NCBI RefSeq assembly: GCF_050563545.1
Contig: NZ_JBNXUM010000001.1
Span: 310,001 to 374,000 of the forward strand
DNA length: 64,000 nucleotides
Direction: 5' to 3'
Source: Falsiroseomonas sp050563545
GTDB lineage: Bacteria; Pseudomonadota; Alphaproteobacteria; Acetobacterales; Acetobacteraceae
Shown here: one piece after another, positions 44,534-53,049 of the stretch
Layout of the letters: each line of letters starts with the position of its first letter
Numbering within the stretch: position 1 is the first letter of the stretch
Position numbers and translations under genes: made by a program
Notes under the pieces: generated by a model
Told to the model about the DNA's origin: nothing
Database searches by the model: none
Seen by the model: the letters and a program-made list of their open reading frames with translations, nothing else

Positions 44534-46912
44534 GTGTCAGGCATGACGAGTCCCGTCGGCGATTTCGACCCCGCATCGTCCATACTGTTTCTGGGTTCTG
44601 GCTTCAGCATGAGCGCGACCAACATTGCCGGGAACCATCCCCCCAATGGCGCACAACTTCGCAAACACTTTCTCGATGAACTCAAACTTCCACCCGAATC
44701 AACTTACGATCTTCAAGTCCTCTCTGAAGAATATGCAGAGAAGGATTCCAAGAAGCTGCGCGGCCATTTGTATAGCATATTTCGGACAAATGCGCTGCAT
44801 GAATCACAAAAAACGGTACTTCGTGAGCCTTGGCGAAGAATATACACAACCAATTACGACGACATTGTAGAAGTATATCGCATTTCGAAGAAAGAGCCGC
44901 CTCACTCATACGACGTATCTGACAAACTTCCACCAAAACTTCCAAATGGGGCCGTGATTCATCTGCACGGCAGCATCCGACTTGTGACCGAAGAGAACGT
45001 CCGATCAAGTCTTATACTTAGCGAAACATCATATATCAATCAGTATATGGTGAAATCGCCGTGGTACGACCAGTTTCAAAGAGATTTGGCATATGCTAGC
45101 GCGCTCTATATCATAGGCTATAGCCTATCAGACTATCATATCGCCGCATTACTGATGAAGGATCCAGGTCTAGCAAAAAGAACTTACTTCATTCAGGGGA
45201 CAACTCCTGATTCTATCTTTGTTCGACGCACAGCTGACTATGGAACCGCGCTCTTCATCGGCACGGAGGGATTTTCTGATTACATCCGATCCGCTCCGAG
45301 ACCCGCGTCGCCTCCCGACTTGTATTCGCTGAAATCGTTCCGCTCACTTGATCCTACTCGAGACCGGCGCGCAATTGCGCAACCAACAGCCAGCGAAATC
45401 TACGATCTTCTTGTTTATGGCGACTTTGACGCTGGTAGATTGGCACGATCTCAACCAAGTGAGGATTACGCGATTGCTCGGTCGGTAGTCGTCCAAACCG
45501 CCGCCGACTCATTGGAGCGCAAAGCATCCCTCGTGATTGATGGGCGTCTCGGAAACGGCAAGACTGTTTTTCTTCACCTACTTGCGTTTGAACTATCTAA
45601 GCGCGGCTGGAAGTGCTTTTTGTTTAGGCCTGGACATCCGGACGTTTCGAAGGAAATTGCCGTACTTTCCGGTGTAGGTAAAATCGTGATATTTGTCGAA
45701 AACTATCCATCTGCACAGGACGCGCTCGGCGGCCTTCGGTCTGCCTTGCCGGACATGAAGCTCGTTGTCGAAGTTCGAACGGGAACCTTTGAGGTCCGAT
45801 TTCACGAACTTGCACAGGTGCTCCCGCAACCATTTGACCGCGTGAGTCTGAACGCCCTTTCGACCCCAGAGATGTCTGCCTTCAGCCAACTGTGCAAGCG
45901 TGCCGGACTACCGATCCCACAAAACGCCACGACAAAACACGCTGAATTACGGGACCTCCTACTTGACCTTTTTGAAAATAAATCGATCAAATCTCGGATT
46001 CGCACCGCACTTGCGCCTCTTTTTGATAGCCATCGAAATAGACGAACTCTTTCTATAATGATGCTAATTGCGGCCCATCAGGGCACAGTCGGGTCCGGAT
46101 TTATTCGATCCGTGATTGGCGCTGATCCATTTGTCGCTTTGAAGCCGCTAGAGGATCTTGCAAAGGAAATATTTTCTGTATCTTCTGAGCAATTCAGAGT
46201 CCGATCAGCAGTATTTTCTTCGTTTGTTCTGCAATCCTTTCTAGAGTCCGAGGAAATTGCCGCCGCAATTGTGGATATTATTTTAGCATCCTCGGATCGA
46301 AAGTCGGAGCGCGTCTACCGTGTTCTGATGTCAAATATGATGGCATATAGTAGCTTGCGCCAGATCCTGCGGGACAAGGGCGACTATCAGTCTATAATTA
46401 TTGATATATATGAAAAGATTCGCCACGATCAGCGTGTTAATGATGAGCCTTTGTTTTGGCTTCAGTATGCTATTGCTATGGCAGAAGTACCCAGACTGGA
46501 TGCGGCCGAAGATTATATTGAAACGGCATATGTAAAGGCTGCAGCACTGGTAGCCTTTCAGACTTTCCAGATAGACACACAAGCGTTTAGAATTTCACTC
46601 CTGCGAGCGACAGCCGAACAGAGTGGTAGATCGATATCCAATATCGACAAAATTATTTCCGGATTTGAACGCATCAACAGCATGCTTGTTGAAAGCAGCA
46701 ACCGATCCTATGCTGTTCGCGTTCTTGATCACATACCTCCATTCATTTCCGCTCGCCGTTTTGATCTTTCCTCTAGCGAGCGGACAGCGACACAATATTG
46801 GCTGTATAAGATCATCAATTCTCTTGAGGATTTGCCGGCCGAATTTAAGGCGGTGGTTGGTTCTGACGTTATGCGGCAACGCGTCCAAGCCGCCGTATCT
46901 TCACTTGTGTAA
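44534..46912 (+). CDS. SIR2-domain/P-loop NTPase protein, probable anti-phage defence
   Basis: A 792-residue protein. Residues 10-255 are a SIR2 domain with LFLGSGFSMSAT (nucleotide loop), TTNYDD with Asn107, HLHGS with His145 and IIGYSLSD. The residues needed for NAD hydrolysis by defence SIR2 proteins are present. Residues about 330-480 form a P-loop NTPase with Walker A GRLGNGKT (337-344) and a Walker-B-like IVIFVEN. The rest is helical and may be a TPR-like sensor. This order matches SIR2-STAND (Avs5-like) and other single-gene NAD-depleting defence proteins. GGAGG at 44523-44527 is 6 nt before GTG 44534, which decides the start over ATG 44543. The gene is far more AT-rich than its neighbours (many ATA, AAA and TTT codons), so it was acquired by transfer. 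Confidence 0.88.
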   Translation: MSGMTSPVGDFDPASSILFLGSGFSMSATNIAGNHPPNGAQLRKHFLDELKLPPESTYDLQVLSEEYAEKDSKKLRGHLYSIFRTNALHESQKTVLREPWRRIYTTNYDDIVEVYRISKKEPPHSYDVSDKLPPKLPNGAVIHLHGSIRLVTEENVRSSLILSETSYINQYMVKSPWYDQFQRDLAYASALYIIGYSLSDYHIAALLMKDPGLAKRTYFIQGTTPDSIFVRRTADYGTALFIGTEGFSDYIRSAPRPASPPDLYSLKSFRSLDPTRDRRAIAQPTASEIYDLLVYGDFDAGRLARSQPSEDYAIARSVVVQTAADSLERKASLVIDGRLGNGKTVFLHLLAFELSKRGWKCFLFRPGHPDVSKEIAVLSGVGKIVIFVENYPSAQDALGGLRSALPDMKLVVEVRTGTFEVRFHELAQVLPQPFDRVSLNALSTPEMSAFSQLCKRAGLPIPQNATTKHAELRDLLLDLFENKSIKSRIRTALAPLFDSHRNRRTLSIMMLIAAHQGTVGSGFIRSVIGADPFVALKPLEDLAKEIFSVSSEQFRVRSAVFSSFVLQSFLESEEIAAAIVDIILASSDRKSERVYRVLMSNMMAYSSLRQILRDKGDYQSIIIDIYEKIRHDQRVNDEPLFWLQYAIAMAEVPRLDAAEDYIETAYVKAAALVAFQTFQIDTQAFRISLLRATAEQSGRSISNIDKIISGFERINSMLVESSNRSYAVRVLDHIPPFISARRFDLSSSERTATQYWLYKIINSLEDLPAEFKAVVGSDVMRQRVQAAVSSLV

Positions 46913-47015
46913 CCGCAGGAGCGCGGCGGCTCATGCGAGATCGGGAAATCCAACACCCGCAGTCCGGCGCCGCGGATGACGAAGGCGCAGGGTCGCGGGT
47001 CAAGCCTTTTCGGCG

Positions 47016-47405
47016 TTACTTCCGCTTCGCCTTGTTCCCCAAATTCGCCGCCACCGCCGCCCGCACCAGCGCCACGAACGCCCCCTCCTCCACCATCTCC
47101 CCCTCCCGAATGTCGATCGCCCGCCTGGTCCCGCCCTCCAGGCTCGCGTTGAACAGTCCCGCCGGGTCGGGCAGCGACGCGCCCTTCGCGAAGGTCAGCT
47201 TCACCACCGCCTTGTAGGTCTCGCCGGTGCAGAGGATCCCGGCATGCTCCCACACCGGCACGCCGCGCCACTTCCAGGTCTCCTCCACCTCCGGGTCGGC
47301 CGCGTGGATCAGCGCCCGCATCCGGGCCAGCGTCGCGCCGCGCCAATCGCCGAGCTCCGCGATCCGCCCGTCGATCAGGCGCGACGCGTCCTGCCCTTCC
47401 GTCAT
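47016..47405 (-). CDS. DUF1801-family protein
   Basis: A 129-residue protein of the YdhG/DUF1801 type. It has IAELGDWRGATLARMRALIHAADPE, then ETWKWRGVPVWEHAGILCTGETYKAVVKLTF, the family's core. Reaction unknown; the fold resembles frataxin. ATG at 47405 overlaps the carbonic anhydrase stop (ATGA), so the two are translated together. Confidence 0.88.
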   Translation of the reverse strand: MTEGQDASRLIDGRIAELGDWRGATLARMRALIHAADPEVEETWKWRGVPVWEHAGILCTGETYKAVVKLTFAKGASLPDPAGLFNASLEGGTRRAIDIREGEMVEEGAFVALVRAAVAANLGNKAKRK

Positions 47406-48076
47406 CCCCCGCGCTCCGTCCGCTCCACCATGCGCCGCGCCACCTCGCCCTCGATGATCTCGAAGCGCCCGGTCTCGGGCTCGTGGGAATACATGTCTCC
47501 CGTCCCGACCGAGAACCACCACCCCGTCAGGCGCAGCCGCCCTGCCGCCACGGCCTCGCGCACGATGCCATAGGTCATGAGGTGCCCGATCTGCGCCAGC
47601 ACGTTGTGCTGCGACAGCTGGTCATCGGGCGGCAGCGCGGTGTCCAGCGGCCCGTCGCATTCCAGCCGCGTCCGCGCCGGCCCGGCATGGCCCAGCCAGC
47701 GCGCCAGGTTCGGCGTGTCGCCGCGCATCCGCGCCGCCAGCGCCGCGCGCATCGCCCCGCAGGCGGAATGCCCGCAGACCACGATGTTGCGCACGCGCAG
47801 CACCAGCACCGCGTATTCGATGGCGCTCGCCTCCGACAGGTCGCCGGTGGACATCCCCGCCGCATCGGCCGGCGGCACCAGGTTGCCGACGTTGCGCATG
47901 GTGAAGAGGTCGCCGGGATCGGTGGACACCAGCAAATCCGGCACCACGCGGCTGTCGGCGCAGGTGATCATCAGCGTGTCCGGCGCCTGGCCGGCGGCCA
48001 GCGCGCGGAAGCGCTCGGCATGCAGCGGCAGCTGCGTCGCGCGGAACTCGGCAATGCCCTCGATCAGCCTGCGCAA
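47402..48076 (-). CDS. Beta-class carbonic anhydrase
   Basis: A roughly 224-residue zinc enzyme that interconverts CO2 and bicarbonate. Zinc ligands lie in ITCADSRVVPDLL (Cys, Asp-Arg dyad) and VVCGHSACGAM (His, Cys). RNVGNLVPP and SAIEYAVLVL are family segments. No ATG fits: the chosen start is TTG at 48076, after GGGGCAGG and just before RRLIEGIAEFRATQLPLHAERF, the usual N-terminus. The longer reading would run through the tandem repeat and the upstream gene. It ends in an ATGA overlap with the DUF1801 gene. Confidence 0.9.
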   Translation of the reverse strand: MRRLIEGIAEFRATQLPLHAERFRALAAGQAPDTLMITCADSRVVPDLLVSTDPGDLFTMRNVGNLVPPADAAGMSTGDLSEASAIEYAVLVLRVRNIVVCGHSACGAMRAALAARMRGDTPNLARWLGHAGPARTRLECDGPLDTALPPDDQLSQHNVLAQIGHLMTYGIVREAVAAGRLRLTGWWFSVGTGDMYSHEPETGRFEIIEGEVARRMVERTERGG

Positions 48077-48128
48077 GCCTGCCCCAATTGGATTCCCGTC
48101 GGCGATGCTATCCCGCGCGCGGCGGGGC

Positions 48129-48190
48129 GCGCTACGGCGCCGGCGGCCGAGCGCTACGGCGCCGGCGGCCGAGCGCCTTACGGCGCCGGC
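48129..48190. repeat. Tandem 22-bp repeat at the 3' end of the DUF4239 gene
   Basis: Units gcgctacggcgccggcggcc+ga lie at 48129-48150 and 48151-48172, followed by a variant at 48173-48190 that includes the stop codon of the DUF4239 gene. Two identical units and one diverged unit suggest slippage duplication of the gene's last codons and stop. Confidence 0.85.
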
Positions 48191-48990
48191 GGGATGGTCA
48201 CGCCGCCGGCGAAGCCGTTCAGCGTCCACTGGTAGACCCGGGGATCGAGGCCGATCGAGCCGAACCTCGGCTGCGACAGGTCCACCGTCAGCGCGATCGT
48301 CGCCGTCCACATCGCGATCAGCATCGCCGAGGCGAAGGGCAGCCACCGCGCCCGAAGCGAGATCTGGTAGCCCAGCGCCGAGATGGACACGACCGACATC
48401 GCGAGCAGCAGCAGCAGGATCTCCTCCGGCATCGGGTCGGCGAAGGCCCAGCGCTGGGTCGTGCTGGAATCGAAGGCGTCGTTGACCGATGCCTGCAGCG
48501 CCGCCGCCACCGGGTCCGACCTCTCCCGCACGATCGCCGCGACATGGCCCCAGATCAGCCCCTGCGCGGCATTGGTGCGGTCCGCGATGTCGGTCAGCCC
48601 CGCCTGCCTCGGCCCGGCCTGGACGTAGTCCAGGCGCAGCCTGAGGTAGTTCTCGAAGCCGCGGGCGATGGCCTCGCCGCGGGGATGCCCGATGGCCTTC
48701 GCGCGCAGCCAGGCCGTGCCGATCGCATTCGATTCCGCCAGCGCCGCGGCGCGCCGCGCGTCGAAGCGCCCCTGCGCCATGTTGAGCGTCAGCGCGAGGG
48801 AGAAGGCGAGCAGCCCCAGCATGCCCGTCACCACGGGGCTGACATTGTCGGCCTCCGAAGCGGAGGCGCGCGGTCCCCGCCGGGCGCCCAGCGCGACGCC
48901 GACGTAATAGCCGGCCATGAGCACGGCGAAGACCACCACCGCGAAGGCGGTGATGCCGAGGTTCGTGGCGGCGAACAGGTTCTGGATCAT
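48178..48990 (-). CDS. DUF4239-family membrane protein
   Basis: A 270-residue protein with N-terminal hydrophobic segments (about residues 10-30 and 55-75, the second VTGMLGLLAFSLALTLNMAQ) and two more near 190-235. The middle is soluble, with RFDARRAAALAESNAIGTAW, a DUF4239 signature. Function unknown; homologues are membrane proteins of unknown role. ATG at 48990 has GGAG 8 nt upstream. The final codons lie in a tandem repeat. Confidence 0.82.
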   Translation of the reverse strand: MIQNLFAATNLGITAFAVVVFAVLMAGYYVGVALGARRGPRASASEADNVSPVVTGMLGLLAFSLALTLNMAQGRFDARRAAALAESNAIGTAWLRAKAIGHPRGEAIARGFENYLRLRLDYVQAGPRQAGLTDIADRTNAAQGLIWGHVAAIVRERSDPVAAALQASVNDAFDSSTTQRWAFADPMPEEILLLLLAMSVVSISALGYQISLRARWLPFASAMLIAMWTATIALTVDLSQPRFGSIGLDPRVYQWTLNGFAGGVTIPPAP

Positions 48991-49133
48991 GGGCGGGCTC
49001 CGCGGCGCATTGGAGCGCATCCGGCGGCGCCTCGCCATGCGCCGCCCAGCGGAATCCGGCATCGGAATCCCGCGTCGTCCCAGGCGTCGCGGAAAGGCTG
49101 GCGATTAGGAATTTTTGCCGTTATGGTGACGGG

Positions 49134-49724
49134 ATGAGCGACGCCCTCCCGGCCTTCCCCCTGCTGCCGACCGCCCCGCGCCACTGGTGGCCGATGTCCG
49201 ACGCGCAATGGGCGGAGCTCTCCCGCATCCTCCGCCGCGCCGGCCGCGGGCGGCCGCCGCGCAATGCGCGCCTCACCTGGGACGGCATCTTCTGGGTCGC
49301 CTGCTCCCGCGGGCCCTGGCGCGAGATGCCCGCGGCCTTCGGCCGGCCCGACACCGCCCATCGCACGCTGCGGCGCGCCGCCAAGGCGAAGCTGCTGCAC
49401 CGCATGCTGCTGCATGCGAGCCGGCATCCCGGCTTCCGGGACAGCCCGCTGCGCCAGATCGCCTGGTATGTCGTCCGCGCCTTCCGCCGCGCCTTCCGCG
49501 TCGCCCCCGCGGCGATCGAGTTCGCCCGCCGCCTCGGCCTGGAAAGCGCCCTGCCGGCGCCGGCCTGGGCGCTGCCGCGGCCGCTTTTGTCCGAAGCCGT
49601 CGCTTTCATCGCGCGGAAGGCGGCGCCGCTGGCGGGGCGGCTGCCGCTGGCCTTCCTGCGCGCGCTGCAGACCCTCTTCAGCCATTCCGGCGGCCTGCCA
49701 AGGCTCTGGCGGACGACAGGCTGA
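49134..49724 (+). CDS. DUF4096 (IS5-type transposase N-terminus) protein, probably domesticated
   Basis: A 196-residue protein. Residues 20-95 match the N-terminal DUF4096 domain of IS5-family transposases: MSDAQWAELSRILRR, then RPPRNARLTWDGIFWVA, GPWREMPAAFGRPDTAHRTL. The DDE nuclease half is absent, and instead there is an unrelated helical C-terminus (LPLAFLRALQTLFSHSG). No inverted repeats or target duplication were seen, and the composition matches the host. It is therefore more likely a DNA-binding remnant kept by the cell than an active element. Its true role is unknown. It is convergent with the M24 peptidase. Confidence 0.75.
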   Translation: MSDALPAFPLLPTAPRHWWPMSDAQWAELSRILRRAGRGRPPRNARLTWDGIFWVACSRGPWREMPAAFGRPDTAHRTLRRAAKAKLLHRMLLHASRHPGFRDSPLRQIAWYVVRAFRRAFRVAPAAIEFARRLGLESALPAPAWALPRPLLSEAVAFIARKAAPLAGRLPLAFLRALQTLFSHSGGLPRLWRTTG

Positions 49725-49740
49725 CGCGGCGGTGCCGCGG

Positions 49741-51519
49741 CTACAGCGGCGCGCAGGCCGCTGCCAGCCAGGCCCGCGCCGGCCCATCCAGCGCCGGCCC
49801 GACCTCCGCCAGCACCCGCGCGTGATACGCGTCCACCTGCGCGCGCTCCGCCGGCGTCAGCAGCGCCACCTCGATCAGCGCGCGGTCATAGGGTGCGAGG
49901 GTCAGCACCTCAAATTCCAGGAAGGGCCTGGTTTGCCCCGGCTGCATCGCCGCTTGCTGCACCAGCAGCAGGTTCTCGATCCGGATCCCGTAGGCGCCGG
50001 GCTCGTAGAAGCCGGGCTCGTCCGACAGGATCATGCCGGGCTTCAGCGCCACCGGCTTCGCGGCGCGGCTGATCCCCGCAGGCCCCTCGTGCACGGACAG
50101 GAAGCTGCCGATCCCGTGCCCCGTGCCGTGGTCGTAGTCGAGCCCCGCCAGCCACAGCGGCCGCCGCGCGATGGCATCGAGGTGCGGGCCGGCCACGCCT
50201 TCGGGGAAGCGCGTCGCGGCCAGCGCCAGGTGGCCCTGCAGGACGCGGGTGTAGCGCTCCCGGATCTCGCGCGGCGCCTCGCCGGGACCGGTCCAGAGCG
50301 TGCGCGTGACGTCGGTGGTGCCGTCGCGGTACTGCGCGCCGGAATCCAGCAGGAAGACCTCGTCGGGGTTGATGGCGCGGTCGGTCGCCGCGGTCGCGCG
50401 GTAATGCACGATGGCGCCGTGCTCGCCGGCGCCGGCAATCGCGGGAAAACTCTCGGCGACGAAGTGCTGGCCGGCCCCGCGCAGCGCCAGCAGCCTGGCC
50501 GCGGCGCCCATCTCGGTCAGGCCGTCACGGGGGACGGCGGCGAACCAGGACAGGAAGCGGGCGAGCGCGACCGCGTCGCGCGCATGGGCGGCGCGCGCGC
50601 CCTGCTGCTCCACCGCGTTCTTGCAGGCGCGCGGCATCCGGCAGGGGTCCTCGCCCGGGACGACCGTCGCGCCGGCCTCGCGCAGGCGGCGCGCGAACCA
50701 GGCCGGCGTGACATCGGGGTCGAGCCGCACCTTGCGGCCCTTCAGCGCGTCCAGCGCCTCGGCCAGTTCGGCCGGCGCGCGCAGCGTCACGGCATTGCCG
50801 AGATGCGCCCGCAGCGCCGCGTCCGCCCGCGCGGGGTCGAGGAACAGCTCGACCGCGCCATCCGCCCCCAGCACCGCCTGCGCCAGGGCGAGCGGCGTGT
50901 GGAAGAGGTCGCCGCCGCGGATGTTCAGCAGCCAGGCCACGGAATGCGGGTCGGCCAGCACGGCCGCGTCCTCGCCGGCCTTGCGGAGCCCGGCGGCCGC
51001 GGCCTCGCGCTTCGCCGCGCTGTCCACGCCGGCGAAGGACAGGGGATGCCCAACGGCCGGGCCGGCGGGCGCGGCGGGCCGGTCGGTCCAGACCGCGTCC
51101 ACGGGATTGGCGTCGAGCGGGACGAGCTCCGCGCCCGACCCCGCCAGGCGCTCGATCGCGGCCTCGGTGTGCAGCCAGGGGTCGTAGCCGATGCGCGTGC
51201 CCGGGGGCTCGGCGCGGAGGAGGTCGGAGGGCGGCTGGTCGGTGACGTGGCGCAGCGTCCAGAGCGCGGGATCGGCCTCGCGCCCGGCCTGGGTGGTGTA
51301 GCGGCCGTCCACGAAGAGATAGGCGCGGTCCCGCAGCACCAGCGCGAGCCCGGCCGATCCCGTGAAGCCCGTCAGCCAGGCCAGCCGCTCGGCGGACGGC
51401 GGCACGTATTCCCCGAGGAAGGCGTCGGCGCGGGGGACCAGCACCCCGGCCAGGCCGAGGCGGGCGGTATGGGCGCGCAGCGCGGCGATCCGGTCGGCGG
51501 GGGTCGGGGCGTTGGTCAA
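49741..51519 (-). CDS. Xaa-Pro aminopeptidase-like M24 metallopeptidase
   Basis: A 592-residue cytoplasmic peptidase of the aminopeptidase P class, removing an N-terminal residue that precedes proline. Two creatinase-N domains (starting RIAALRAHTARLGLAGVLVPRAD) precede the pita-bread domain, whose metal ligands lie in LLDSGAQYRDGTTDVTRT (two Asp), GTGHGIGSFLSVHEGP (His), SDEPGFYEPGAYGIRIEN (Glu) and the final Glu. TTG at 51519 has GAGG 5 nt upstream; ATG at 51549 is an alternative without a ribosome site. Divergent from the DUF1127 gene. Confidence 0.92.
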   Translation of the reverse strand: MTNAPTPADRIAALRAHTARLGLAGVLVPRADAFLGEYVPPSAERLAWLTGFTGSAGLALVLRDRAYLFVDGRYTTQAGREADPALWTLRHVTDQPPSDLLRAEPPGTRIGYDPWLHTEAAIERLAGSGAELVPLDANPVDAVWTDRPAAPAGPAVGHPLSFAGVDSAAKREAAAAGLRKAGEDAAVLADPHSVAWLLNIRGGDLFHTPLALAQAVLGADGAVELFLDPARADAALRAHLGNAVTLRAPAELAEALDALKGRKVRLDPDVTPAWFARRLREAGATVVPGEDPCRMPRACKNAVEQQGARAAHARDAVALARFLSWFAAVPRDGLTEMGAAARLLALRGAGQHFVAESFPAIAGAGEHGAIVHYRATAATDRAINPDEVFLLDSGAQYRDGTTDVTRTLWTGPGEAPREIRERYTRVLQGHLALAATRFPEGVAGPHLDAIARRPLWLAGLDYDHGTGHGIGSFLSVHEGPAGISRAAKPVALKPGMILSDEPGFYEPGAYGIRIENLLLVQQAAMQPGQTRPFLEFEVLTLAPYDRALIEVALLTPAERAQVDAYHARVLAEVGPALDGPARAWLAAACAPL

Positions 51520-51582
51520 GCGAGCCTCAACAATCCAACATGTGTCCATATCAAGACATGCGTTTTGCGCATGCCTCAGGCG

Positions 51583-51599
51583 TTGTTGCGGCGCAGCAA
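51583..51599. promoter_or_regulatory. 17-bp near-palindrome upstream of the DUF1127 gene
   Basis: TTGTTGCG-G-CGCAGCAA: the two 8-bp arms match at 7 positions around a central G, 98 bp before the DUF1127 start and 64 bp from the M24 start. This looks like a dimeric repressor site. The regulator is unknown. Confidence 0.5.
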
Positions 51600-51696
51600 A
51601 AGGGCGGCCGCCGGTCCTATCTACGGGCCTGTCGCGCGACCGCTGCCTCGGGCCATGGGGACCCGGACAAGCCGCGCGGAACCGCAGGACTGCACC

Positions 51697-52035
51697 ATGA
51701 ACCCCCGTGACACCCAGGAACAGATCGGGCTGTTCCCCGTCTCGAACACCCCTGGCTCGGCCGGGATCGACGCCATGCTGGCCGAGGCCTACCAGGCCCG
51801 CGATGCCGCGATCGTCTCCGGGCTGCGCCGCGCCTTCTCGGCGCTGTGGCAGGTCGTGACGACCTGGCCCTCGCGCCGTGCCGCCTATGAGCAGCTGCGC
51901 GGGCTGACCGACCGCGAGCTCGCCGATATCGGCCTGACGCGCGGCGACATCGCGAAGGTCTTCGACCCCGGCTTCAAGGCGCCCGCGCGCGCCGCGAACC
52001 TCAACCTGGCGAGCCGCGCCCCCCGCGCCGCCTAA
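51697..52035 (+). CDS. DUF1127 small protein
   Basis: A 112-residue protein. The DUF1127 (YjiS-like) motif lies at about residues 58-85: WPSRRAAYEQLRGLTDRELAD, then IGLTRGDIAKVF. DUF1127 proteins are Arg-rich, often RNA-binding or stress-related, and in some alphaproteobacteria affect RNA and phosphate metabolism; the role here is not known. The N-terminal 55 residues are acidic or neutral and specific to this group. A strong hairpin terminator follows. Confidence 0.88.
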   Translation: MNPRDTQEQIGLFPVSNTPGSAGIDAMLAEAYQARDAAIVSGLRRAFSALWQVVTTWPSRRAAYEQLRGLTDRELADIGLTRGDIAKVFDPGFKAPARAANLNLASRAPRAA

Positions 52036-52086
52036 GGTCCACTCCGCGAGGGTTCCCGCCCCCCCACTTCGGGCCCTCGCGGACGC

Positions 52087-52130
52087 ACGGGGCCGGCGCC
52101 TCCCTCCCCCGGGCAGCCGGCCCCGTTCTT
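52087..52130. terminator. Bidirectional hairpin terminator
   Basis: An 11-bp GC stem (ACGGGGCCGGC at 52087-52097, GCCGGCCCCGT at 52116-52126) with an 18-nt loop, followed by TTCTT. It lies between the DUF1127 gene and the convergent prmA stop, and can serve both. Confidence 0.75.
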
Positions 52131-53049
52131 ATCGGCGGCGCAGCACCAGCGTCGTCCAGGGCCCGACGGGCAGGGCGCGCTCCAGCACCAGCCCCTGCCG
52201 GCGATGCGCGGCGAGGACCATGCGGGCCTGGCTGCCGAGCAGGCCGGCGAGGATCGCCGTCCCCCCCGGGGCGAGGCCCGTCGCCAGGTGCCTCGCCATT
52301 GCACAAAGCGGCCGCGCGAGGATGTTCGCGAAGACCAGGTCGTAGGGCCGGCCCGCCCTCACATGCCGCTCCCCCCACCCGTCGGCGAGCCGCGCGCGAA
52401 CCAGCGACCCCACGCCGTTCATGCGCGCATTCTGCCCCGCGACGCGCACGCTCCAGGGTTCGATGTCGGTGGCGAGCACGCGGCGATGCCTTCGCTTCGC
52501 CGCCGCCATCGCGAGGATCCCCGACCCCGTGCCGAGATCGAGCACGCGCCGCATCGGCCGCCGGTCCTTTGCCGCGCGCGCGAAGGCGACCAGGCAGCCG
52601 CGTGTGGACGCGTGCTCGCCCGAGCCGAAGGCGATGCCGGCATCGAGCACCAGCACCGTGCGCCCATAGATGCGGCGCGGCGGGATATGCGTCGGGCGGA
52701 TCAGGAAGTCGCCGCCGATCTCCTGCTCGCCGAAGGAGGCGATAGTGCGGGCAAGCCAGCCCTCGGCCTCGACGGGCGCGGCCTGTAGCGCGCCGTCGTG
52801 GCCGGTGACGGCGGAGGCGAGCGCGAGCGCGCCGGCCAGTTCCTCCTCGCCGCTGCCCTGCGCCCGCACGCCCTCGACGCGCCAGGTGTCGCTGGCCTCG
52901 TCGAGGAAGAGCGCGACGGTGCGGCAGACCGTCTGCAGCGCGGCCTCGAAGGCGGGCACGGCCTCCTCGGGTAGCGCGTCGATCCAGATGGTCTCGAGCG
53001 GATCGGCGCGGCGGTCGCGCCTGCCGGTGGAGTAGACGTCCCGTGTCAT
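52129..53049 (-). CDS. prmA: Ribosomal protein L11 methyltransferase
   Basis: A 306-residue SAM methyltransferase that trimethylates ribosomal protein L11. The N-terminal L11-recognition part precedes the core: DAGIAFGSGEHASTRGCL near residue 138, VLDLGTGSGILAMAA (SAM loop) near 170 and YDLVFANILARPL near 237, the NILA catalytic-region motif. Its ATG follows the helicase stop directly (TGA then ATG), so it is the last gene of the helicase operon. Confidence 0.93.
   Translation of the reverse strand: MTRDVYSTGRRDRRADPLETIWIDALPEEAVPAFEAALQTVCRTVALFLDEASDTWRVEGVRAQGSGEEELAGALALASAVTGHDGALQAAPVEAEGWLARTIASFGEQEIGGDFLIRPTHIPPRRIYGRTVLVLDAGIAFGSGEHASTRGCLVAFARAAKDRRPMRRVLDLGTGSGILAMAAAKRRHRRVLATDIEPWSVRVAGQNARMNGVGSLVRARLADGWGERHVRAGRPYDLVFANILARPLCAMARHLATGLAPGGTAILAGLLGSQARMVLAAHRRQGLVLERALPVGPWTTLVLRRR

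Noticed and set aside
46913..47015. Possible gene or attachment site after the SIR2-NTPase gene
   Set aside because: No frame with a ribosome site, no tRNA-like segment, and no direct repeat matching the left border was found.
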